A stretch of 64,000 nucleotides of DNA from Ceratodon purpureus. Its lineage: Eukaryota; Streptophyta; Bryopsida; Pseudoditrichales; Ditrichaceae. Shown piece by piece: positions 50,601 through 59,542 of this stretch. The translations under genes and the position numbers were made by a program. Under the pieces are notes generated by a model. It made no database searches and was not told where the DNA came from. It worked only from the letters and a program-made list of their open reading frames with translations. Each line of letters starts with the position of its first letter. Within the stretch, counting starts at the first letter, position 1. The stretch is from the NCBI GenBank assembly GCA_014871385.1, contig CM026426.1:38533799-38597798 (forward strand), in the 5' to 3' direction.

Positions 50601-52179
50601 ATATCTAGTCTTTCATATGAAAACTCGCGTTGGAATGAATGTTTGACTTTTAATAATTTATACATGACATCTGTTGGTAGTGTTCCACTGTTCACTGACT
50701 ATTTTTATCAAATCAAAAATGATATATCATGTCTTTTAATCTGATTTTCTTTGTTAAAAATTTAAACGCTTTAATATAATAATTGACTAAGAAAAATGAA
50801 TAAATTCATTTAACAAAAAAAATTCATTGTATTCTAAAACGCATAAAAAACTTTGAGGATAAAATGAGTAAGTGATTTCAAAAAACAAAAAGTATTTGGA
50901 GGGAAAAATTCATTTATTTCTTTTAGTAGAAATAAATTTATTGATTTGGAAAGATGAAGTATATAAATTAGAAAAATGAATGAATTGAATCTATAAATTG
51001 GCTAAATTGAACCCAAGAATTTGATTTAATTGAATAAAGACATTTTAATAAATTAATTAAATTTTATGCATTAATTGAAAATTGAATAATCTATTAATTT
51101 GTATTATTTTAAATTATATAACTTCGAGACTTCTAAGATCCAAGCAAGAAGCCCTTAAAAAATTTGTTGGAATAGATATGTTGCTCTTTAAATGATGTTG
51201 GCATTAAAAAAAAAAAACAGTAGGAATGTTATTTGAGTTGATTTCACCAGTTATTGAGTTTAAATGTGAAATGAAATTAATAACGCTTGACATATGTAAA
51301 AGCTATGACATAACATTCTTATACATGGATTACGAGGTAAATTAGAAAATATGGTTTAAATAAATGAAATTTACGACTATTGAATGGAGAATCATTGCGT
51401 TATGTTCTAAGTTCAAGATTTAATTTTATGTTATCTATATTATGAATCACAGGAAATAAACAAATTTTTTTTGAATATTTCAAAAGTGGTCGTGGTAAAG
51501 AATTAATTAAAAAATTGATTTTATGAATATACAAATTTATTAATTTAAATAAATTTAAACCAAATATTTTATGATTTATAAACTAGATCATATAATAAAT
51601 CTCAAATTTCGAGAAGGCTATGACTTCATTTTTAAATTATTATGGAGTGTGAATTTCTGTAGGAGTGGTGAGCTATCCAAGTATGTACTCAAGTATGTCT
51701 GTCAACTGTAGAATATGTTTTGAATTTTTGGAAAAAGATTTGAAAAAATTTGAATTTGTTGAATAAACTATCTTTCCGCATGTAACAATTACAATCTAAA
51801 AATTATCAAGACACTTAACCCTGAAAGTCTTTGAGTTGAGTTGTGCGACCTTGTACTTTCTTTACTTGGAATGGAAAATTCGTCCTTTCTTACAAAGAAA
51901 AAAAAAATAATTAAAAGGAACTCTAATTTAGTAATTTAAGGCATTTTATCGTAAAATACTATTACATTTAATGAGTTATATTTACTATTCATTCTAATTG
52001 CTTCTTGGACTTATTACTCCATCACAATATGAGAATTAACCTCAGCATCAGATCATATTGAGAATTTGCCAATCTAGAAATTGTACCACTTCATGCCATT
52101 CCTATGGTTTTACTTTGCAGGTCATTCGTGTAACATGAGCCATTTCCGTTAAAAACTACTATTTAAATGTCATCCTAGG

Positions 52180-52290
52180 CCCTACCGCCCTAAGACCAGG
52201 GCTCTTGGAGTCCCTTGGCAGTTGTACCTTTCTTTGCAGTAATTTAATGGATTACTTGTCTTCCAAAAAAAAATAAAAAAATGTAATCCT
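52180..52290 (+). mobile_element. LINE-type 3' tail, sense
   Basis: AAGACCAGGGCTCTTGGAG, then CCCTTGGCAGTTGT, then CTTTGCAGTAATTTAATGG, then an A-rich tail. The same series occurs in reverse orientation at 52990-53095, so these are two members of one poly-A retroposon family. Confidence 0.6.
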
Positions 52291-52989
52291 AAGTGAGAAA
52301 TATTCAAATATAATCCAATGTAGGGCTCTTTGAGGTCTTTGCAGTTGGACATTGTTTTACAACAATCTTATAAATTAGGTGTCTTGATAACAAAAAGAAT
52401 AACAAAATATAATCCAATAGACCCAACCGCCAATCCATACAATTTTTTTAACTTTTTTTTGACACAAACGAGAAAATTCTATTAACCGTTGCAGAGAATG
52501 GAAATTTCATACCATTTTGACGATGATGACGATGAATGAATGGTTACGATACTCATCCTAGTCACAAATTCATTTTGTTTCAATTCATTTTTATTTTATA
52601 TTATTATTTTTCTTTAAAGCCAATGGTGACTTTATTCCATAGCAAATTGACGAAAACAAGTAACCGTCGCGCAACTGGGAAGCAAGAAGCAACCGGCATG
52701 AACCAAACCATACCATTTCTAACCAAAAAGCAAATACCTTACCTACCTAAGACAGTAACGCCGGATCATTATCTAAGTCTGATATGGGCATGTAATGTTT
52801 TACTTTGAAACAACTGGAACCGTCACGAATTCATTTCCTACTCTACTACTTGTCATTATATTCATTCGTTACTCAGCACTAGCGATTGTATCTTGTCGAT
52901 TTTTACACATAAAGAAGAATGCTAGGACTATTCTAAATGTTACTTCGAAAATATACACTGAGCTAATCTAAACAAGATGACATGCACCG

Positions 52990-53095
52990 TAATTGTTTTT
53001 TTTGATGAAACGTATTAAAGTTGTTAACTGCAAATAAAGCAAACAACTACCAAGGGCCCAAAGAGGCTCTGGTCTTAACAGGAACAAGCAAAACT
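52990..53095 (-). mobile_element. LINE-type 3' tail, antisense
   Basis: On the minus strand it reads AAGACCAGAGCCTCTTTGG, then CCCTTGGTAGTTGT, then TTTATTTGCAGTTAACAAC and a poly-A tail. It matches the sense tail at 52180-52290. Confidence 0.6.
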
Positions 53096-53130
53096 TACTA
53101 AGAATCCAAAGTCAAAAGCAAAGAATTAAA

Positions 53131-54194
53131 TTAAGAGGACGTCGAGGAACCACTTGAGCACCAGTTGGCCACCATTCGTTGTCCAGAGCCCAGCCGGGTC
53201 TCAGACACCACTATACACTGATAATTTGGGAAATAGCCTGGGCAGCCTTCTGTAGATAGCGCCGGCGCCATGATAATGAACCTAAGGAGTTCCATATTGC
53301 ACTTATATGCATTGGACTGAATTAGGCCAAAGTAGTTAGAATTAATATGCGATAGTTTCAAACACACCAATGTTTACTTTTCATTTCTATGCAATGGCAT
53401 AATGTGATTTGTCTCGAATAGAAAAAAATTGAAAAAAACACACAAGTGTTATTATTTGTGACCTTGTCCTAAACTAGATACAGAACAATTCTACGTTGAC
53501 GAAGCAGAATTTGAAATCTAGTTCTGACGCGGAATTGGCCATATCCGTGATCAAACTGGAATAAGTTTTTTAATTTTTATTGGGCACACATACAACTCTC
53601 CGGCTGGTGGCGCCGGCGCCATTTCAAGTCTGGTATAATTTGTCAGTGAGTGATTCATCGACATGGTTCAGGTGCTAATCCAATACGATGATTACCCTGG
53701 GGGAATGGTTTAATATTTTTTCCACTTGTTGATGAGAGTTTAACGTGACTTAGTAGGGAGCCTCAAGTACTAGCCTACAAATTATCTGGCAGATTATTGC
53801 CAATGACGTAAACATTTTTTATTATCATGAGACAGATATCCGAAATGTCCAAATTTGTTGGGTAAATCTTCGATAACTTAAACTTATGTATTTCCTTGCA
53901 TCATTTGGAATGGACTTGTTGGGGTTCGTGAATGAGTTATAATCAATGTCGCCACTTTGCTGCATTATGTGCCTGAGGTTCGTTTTCAAATCACTCATAT
54001 CGTGAGCAGTCTGAGTTTTACACTTGGCACCCGTTTCTATACCGGGAGCAGTCTGAGTTTTACACTTGACACTCCTTTCCATACACTAGAGAGGAAGCGA
54101 CAAATGAACTTAGGGAGCTGTGGGAAACTGGGAGAGTTGAGGTGGGTGTGGTTGGTCGAGAAGCGTTCTTTGTTTAGCGGTCCAGTCTATCAGC
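53131..54194. other. Spacer with two palindrome copies
   Basis: Palindromes start at 53257 and 53608. A 30-bp-scale direct repeat near 54000-54080 (GAGCAGTCTGAGTTTTACAC twice) precedes the second RING gene. No gene is supported. Confidence 0.45.
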
Positions 54195-55598
54195 ATGGAC
54201 GAGTTGTGGAACGCAACGTTCTTCGCAAAGAGGATAGGCCTCCCTAATCTGGGTTTGGATCCGAGCAGGGATTGTAATCACGTGAGAGACGAGGAGTTGC
54301 GGTATATTTTTGGAGAGAGGAAGCAGGGGTCAGGGTACGACTACGTCAATGCAAGGTCCAAACGGGTGAAGGATCGGGTCGTGGAGCTTTATCTTGTAAT
54401 TTTCCACCCTACGTACCAGAGAGCTTTGCGAGGGCAGTTGTTTCCGAGGTCTGTCATCACACCCTGATGAATTGGGCCAAGTACGCGGAGGATCGCTGGA
54501 GTAAGGGCAAGAAGGTGCAGAATGGGGAGCCGCTAGTGCTCTACCGAGGAGACGACAGAAGGTTTACTTATTTCGAGAAGATTGATCGGCGACTAGAAGA
54601 GCAGATCCAGGAGGCAGAGAATCAGTGGAGGAACTCTGCGGCAGAGCATAGCAAACTAGTTGAGGAATTACAGAGTCTTTCCAGCGTTGACCGACTCCAA
54701 GGGAATGATCCTAAGAGGGCGATGTTGGAGATCGAACTCCAATGTCTAAGGGAGAGCTTGGGTGTGACCGAGCTACGGTATAGGAAGAGGATAGCAGTGA
54801 AGTGTAAGGTGGATGAGAGCACCGACGATCTCCTGAAGAAATGGTACTGCGAAGAAATTGAGTGTGATCTTAATCAAATGGCGGAGCTGCAGAAGAAGGT
54901 CTCGGAGAAGCACAACGAACTGCTTCATCTTGACCCTGAGCTCCAGCAGGCTGTTTTGAAGGAGCAGCGGCTCGATTTGGTGCAGCAGGAGGAGAGGGCA
55001 GTGCTCGATGACTTGAAGGCGTATCACAAGAAGCTCGTTGACCGGTCGACGGTTCCACTCCTGCGAGCTCCATCGCCACATTTGGAAGCTGACGATGAAG
55101 ACGATCAAGGTACAACGATCCACATCTCGAAGTGCGCATTATGTCACCAAGGGTTTCCGATCAAGGATGCTATCATCGCCCCGTGCAACTGTGCGTATCA
55201 CCCCTGGTGCGCCAGTATGCACTGCTGGATAAGTCCGAAATGTGCGACTGCTAGCTGCTGCAGTGTTTTTCCGTCTCCATGGCTCAAGAGCTTTGGGTAT
55301 TTCGATATTGGAGGTAAGATATTATCAACAAGTAATTTTCTAGAGAGATTGGGCTTCAATGTCACTCAACACTTTCCCTTGCATTAATGACCTGCAGTCA
55401 CTATGACCATTCTGTGTAAAATTTGAATTTTGGAACGCTGGTTGTCATTCTGTAGATCCAATCCAAGCAGAAGTTGCGGAAGGCAGCGGAGATCCGTCAA
55501 GGAAACGATCAAGGCACCTCAATTCCGCTATTGGAGGATATAACTACATTAAGAAGGAGAAGTCTTCAACCCCCGGCCGCAGAAAGAGTAAATCCTGA
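54195..55598 (+). CDS. Coiled-coil RING-like protein, cargo paralogue 2
   Basis: The start is MDELWNATFFAKRIGLPNL at 54195. Near 54434 the frame changes by one base at a GGG run, so that RALRG continues as AVVSEVCHHTLMNWAKYAED. A long coiled coil follows (EEQIQEAENQW, then ELQKKVSEKHNELLHL). The finger reads CALC, HQGFPIKDAIIAPC, NCAYHPWC and later Cys pairs, then PSPWLKSFGY. A GTAAGA donor at 55314 and an AG acceptor before 55456 join in phase to a basic tail (PSRKRSRH, KKEKSSTPGRRKSKS) ending at 55598, a likely nuclear signal. It is paralogous to 40924-41967, with the last metal-binding pair less regular. Role is probably ubiquitin-related or protein binding, by family. Confidence 0.6.
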
Positions 55599-57726
55599 AA
55601 CATCAGAGTTTTTCGAGGTCGGTTATCCAAGAGAATTAACTGTTATGGAAAAAGCTATTGAATAGAGTTGAGTTCAAGTGCGTCCCTGTTCCATGATTTC
55701 TGAATTCTGGGATTTAAAAATTATCTGTAGTTGGTCTTGTAACATGGTGATTCTCCTTTCCGAGGTAGCCTGAATTCTTTGGTCACTTAACTGGTACTGA
55801 TATTTGTATTGTTTTGTTTTTATTTTTATTTTATTAAGTCAGATGGTGAATTAATTCGTTTTTAACCTTTGCACGACGTTCTCTTTATACCTGATGTCCT
55901 CTACAGATAATAAGGTTTGTTTTGCAAATAATTTCGACTCTCTATGTTTTAGCCGATTGCTGTCCCTGCGCTTATTCTAATCCAAGATGTTTGTCATTTT
56001 TTGATCAGATGCTGAGGGGAGCATGGAGCATTTGAACTTTACCTTTCACTGATCTGGGAGATTTTTTGGGCAGTTGATTTTGACATGTACGCAAGGATAT
56101 ATAAGATCTTGAACGAATATTTTTTGAATGTTTTGACCATAGAATTTAGTTTCTCTACTTAATCTTGATGATATCTATGGAACTTTTTATTTGCCGGTTA
56201 CCACAAGCTAGGCAAACATTCTGGCCTAGAGAAGCGCTAATTTACTTTTTATTTTAAGACGCATACTGTCTTGAGACTACACAAACTTTGGATATTGTAT
56301 TTGTGACAGCTTGCTAAGGCCTTTAGCTAGTAAGTACTCCCTCTTACTCTTGAACCTTGAATCGTTGATTTTACAATTAACGTTGTCTGGAGAGAAAGCC
56401 GTATGCCAATCTTTTAACGTTATCCAAGCACTTGAAGTGTAATAGATACGTTGCTAAAGGTTTTAAATTTCACGTTTTTTGTGACTGGCACTTTTTTTTT
56501 TCTTTTTGAAGACACGTAATAAACTTCATTACTGCAACGACCGAATACACCTGCCAATTTATTGCAATGGAAGTTCACTATTTGACTCAAAAAAGAAAAA
56601 AATACACCGCAAGACCCTGGTGTTAAACATCTGCCACAAACTGAGATTATTGGAAGGAATGACAGACGCTTTTTCATGGACAAGTGCCTATATAGTTCAC
56701 AAGTTTGATTTTGTTTGCAGTGTGAGGTTGTGGCGCTCTTTCTTATTATTGCGCGACCGCTGGAAATATTTAATTGAACATCATGTGGCGCCAGCGCCAT
56801 ATGTGAGTCCACCACTGTTATTCTGAACTGCTGGTTACCATATTCTGACTGGCTTCTTTATTTCGTTCAGCATGACAGTGAGCATGGGCAGGTGGTCGCG
56901 AAGGCTACAGTATAGAAGGTGAAAATCACATTGAATTTCAATAAGTTTACTGCTTTAGCACGCGCCCTGGGCTTAAATCATGAGAATTCGACCACAACAT
57001 CTGAAATCTGCAGATGGCGCTGGCGCGGGTTGCAGTTTATGCTAGATGAGCGTGTGTATAGATGAGTGACAATGTTTCAAAATACATGTCAGTTTCGTAA
57101 CTATTTTGTTTATGGGGTGCTTATATTTCAATCCCCATACATATTGTGTTTAGGAACTAAGCCTAGCTTGGAACTACCAAATGTTTTTTTTTTTCTTATG
57201 AATCAAATGTTTTGGAGCTTTACTACCAAATTGTTTTGGAGTTCGAATTATCTTAATCACTGGGTTCAACTATATTGCTGTTACCCACTGTCAGTATGGT
57301 TTGAAATGAGTTTCTTCTAGTATATGATCTATTACGCTTGGTTGAAAGTGATGATTTCCATTCAGCTAGTCATTGATCATTCTTTCTTCTGGGGTAACAT
57401 CGTACTGAAATGGAAATTCCGGCGCATTAAAGCCTGGTCCGGGTCATATCGAGTGGAAACTGAAGTCTTCTAATTTCTTGTGCTTTCGAGAGGCCACTGC
57501 TGTTCCCTTCTGGTAGATAATGGTCACTGTTTCCGTTGCTTGTGATATCTACAGAAATCTAAAGCGGCCCCACCTGCAAGTCCATACAAATTCTCGCTGA
57601 GAGTCTGCTCATTCTCATCATCAGTGTTCAACATCTCAGGCTGTTCGTGGAGTAGATTTTGGTTTAGAAAGTTCAGTCTTCAAACGGAGTGAGCATTGGA
57701 GTTTTTCCGGGGTCGCAGCAGTCATT
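55599..57726. other. Spacer with two palindrome copies
   Basis: Palindromes start at 56786 and 57015 (variant). A T-run with ATTACTGCAACGACC near 56490-56540 looks like an antisense retroposon tail. No gene is supported. Confidence 0.45.
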
Positions 57727-58694
57727 ATGGAAGGAGTTGATAGGCGGAAGTGCAAGAAGAGAACATCTGCTGTATTTGAGTGTAATTTTGAGTGTGTGGG
57801 TGTCAGTGACTGGGAAGAACCTGATTTACCTGTATGGATTGGTTCCGCATTTCGGCGATCTGATGAGTTTCAGCATCTTCGGGATGCCCCAAAGACGTTG
57901 CCCGATTTGATGCAGTGGTTGGAAGGTATTTCGGAGTTTGAAGTAGTGTCCGGGTTGGAGTGCCCAAATTTGAAGGCGGTGTGGGACCTTGCAGCTCCTG
58001 CTTGGTCCGGAGTATGGACGCCGAAGGCGATTCTTTGCTTCCAGGCTGCAGCTAACGCCTCCGGCGTAATGCATCCTCCACTAGGGGTCCGCCTTGCGGA
58101 AGAGTCGACCCGGCCCCAAGTGAGCATGTCTCCTCGATTCGAGAGACGACGCCGAGATCTTTGGGCGCTTGATATCGTTAATGTTCGTCAGCATTGCGAG
58201 TGTAAAACTCGATCGAAAGGAAGGTGCGCACCTCCTCGGGCAGGCGTTTCATCCCCGAATTCGATTCCCGTGATTGTTCTCTCTGACTCTGGGGATGATT
58301 GTGATGGCGCCAGTGAAGAATTGGACGACCGCGTCGACGATGAGTCGGAGAAGCAATCCGAGGATGAACTGTCGTTTCCTGACCCTGCCGGTCATTCATG
58401 CCCAGACAGTTCGCTTGGTAAGTTCACATGTCCCGCCATGTGTTTAATGTTTGTAATATTTTATTTTTTTTTGTCTTTTCAGTTTCGGCATTTCGTGAAC
58501 TCATCACCTCGAGAAACTATGTATTCGTTTGCAGGCGGCCCTTCTTGATGTGGTTAGTGAATCGACGACGTCTGGTGGTGTTTTTTGAACCCTGTGTCTT
58601 GTTAGTACTCTTGGCGCTGGCGCCACACCTATTACACTCTGTTGGGCTAAGTGTTTTAGTTTCGTCCTTAAGTAGTATGCAGTCTCGAGGTTAG
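57727..58694 (+). CDS. Unrecognised cargo gene with acidic C-terminal half
   Basis: The start is MEGVDRRKCKKRTSAVFEC at 57727. A Trp-rich region follows (DLMQWLEGISEFEVV, AVWDLAAPAWSGVWTPKAIL), then a basic stretch (RFERRRRDLWALDIV), then VIVLSDSGDDCDG and an acidic run (DDESEKQSEDELSF). A GTAAGT donor at 58418 and a TTTTCAG acceptor (exon from 58493) join in phase, with the frame then open to 58694; a second possible splice after 58533 would end it near 58590. VIVLSDSGDD resembles SUMO-interacting motifs (hydrophobic core plus acidic residues), which is inference. No family was recognised. Confidence 0.45.
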
Positions 58695-59486
58695 ATTTCG
58701 CTCCAGTATAATTCGGGCCTCAGTTGTTTTTCATTTATAATGACACATTTTGGGAGGATTTTTGCTCCGTTTTATTAAGAATTCCCCTTGCACCAGGCTG
58801 CACCAGGCTATTATTGTATGCTCCATCAGTATATATCTTGTTCGTCTGTTGGGTTAATTTGGGCATTGCTTTGCGTTTTCATTCCTTGTAGTTTGATGAT
58901 TAGACCTAGAACAGAACCTGTGAAACCTTATTTCGAGGATCACCTTCGGTCTTTGGACTTCCTGAATGGCGCCGGCGCCAAATCACGCTTTTGTATTTGA
59001 TCACCTTTATTAATTTTTGGAATTTGCTATGTCGCATGTCGCACAAGATGGCGCCGGCGCCATCTTTCAGATATTTGTATTTCTTCTTTCTGGTGATTGA
59101 TGCTGTCGGCGGTCGGAATCGAACTCGTGTACTACGAGTTATGGAACATCGGTGCAGCCATTTCATCCATTGTATGTTATCAATAACGAAAGCCAGAGCC
59201 CTTCGTCAACCTCCTATACGTTCAGAGGTGTATTACGTATTGTACTCGATTTCTGTATAATACCCAATTATACGTATTTTGGATGAATGAGTTTACTATC
59301 ATTGAACGTGTACTCGTCGTATTCGTCTTGGCACATGTATATGTTAACTCTGAATTCAATTTCTGTACCCTTCTCGGATGAATGATTATCGGCGAGCGCG
59401 TTTCTCATGCTGACACAATTCCAGTCACTTACATACTGGTCCATAGTTCTTACCAGGTAGTCTACATTCTAACAGAATCTGCCTAA
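58695..59486. other. Right subterminal region of the giant element
   Basis: Exact palindromes lie at 58967-58980 and 59049-59062, the closest copies to the right end. The minus strand at 59105-59125 has a B-box-like GTTCGATTCC but no complete tRNA. No gene is supported. Confidence 0.5.
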
Positions 59487-59533
59487 ATTCGTACTCGTCC
59501 ACCCTAAACGACCCACTCCGAAAGTACTACCTT
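59487..59533 (-). repeat. Right terminal inverted repeat
   Basis: The region 59487-59525 is the exact complement of 25094-25132. The terminal eight bases (59526-59533) are only weakly similar to the left end. Confidence 0.9.
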
Positions 59534-59542
59534 GAATCTCTG
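59534..59542 (+). repeat. Right target-site duplication GAATCTCTG
   Basis: Direct repeat of 25077-25085. Joining the flanks at one copy would restore an uninterrupted host site. Confidence 0.85.

Larger units (their letters stand above)
47860..53130. other. AT-rich block with retroposon tails, no palindromes, no gene
   Basis: Over 5 kb of AT-rich DNA without a supported gene and without a single copy of the 14-bp palindrome lies inside the giant element. Several T- or A-runs are next to CCATTGCAAAG- or TTTATTCCAT-type words (about 48480-48530, 52610-52640), and better-defined LINE tails lie at 52180-52290 and 52990-53095. It is best explained as one or more later insertions. Confidence 0.55.
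25664..59062. repeat. Dispersed 14-bp palindrome TGGCGCCGGCGCCA, about 31 sites
   Basis: Exact copies start at 28751, 29053, 37787, 37997, 38141, 39821, 40295, 43968, 45408, 53608, 58967 and 59049. Near copies start at 25664, 25851, 28984, 32509, 32726, 32925, 33238, 33806, 37862, 38216, 40147, 40662, 42954, 45267, 53257, 56786, 57015, 58304 and 58612. The sequence is fully palindromic with three CpGs and lies in introns, spacers and coding sequence, where the forward frame reads MAPAP. I found no full copy in 1-25085 or 59534-64000, so it marks this element. Most near copies differ by CpG-to-TpG/CpA changes. Confidence 0.9.
25086..59533. mobile_element. Giant 34.4-kb Mutator-like DNA transposon with cargo genes
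   Basis: The ends carry inverted repeats that are identical over 39 bp (25094-25132 and 59487-59525), with 8 weakly similar outermost bases, and are flanked by a 9-bp direct repeat. Inside is a MULE transposase (34246-39792), a ParB-like/DNA-methyltransferase gene (27276-34062), two RING-finger paralogues (40924-41967 and 54195-55598) and several unknown genes. About 31 copies of TGGCGCCGGCGCCA or close variants are spread from end to end. An AT-rich block at 47.9-53.1 kb with poly-A retroposon tails and no palindrome looks like later nested insertions. Typical MULEs are far shorter, so this is an unusually large cargo-bearing member. Identical inner TIRs suggest recent insertion or selection on the ends, although the transposase frame has four stop codons. 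Confidence 0.85.

Noticed and set aside
59105-59170. tRNA-like sequence on the minus strand (GTTCGATTCC)
   Set aside because: The B-box-like word is present, but the acceptor and D-arm partners needed for a cloverleaf are not found.
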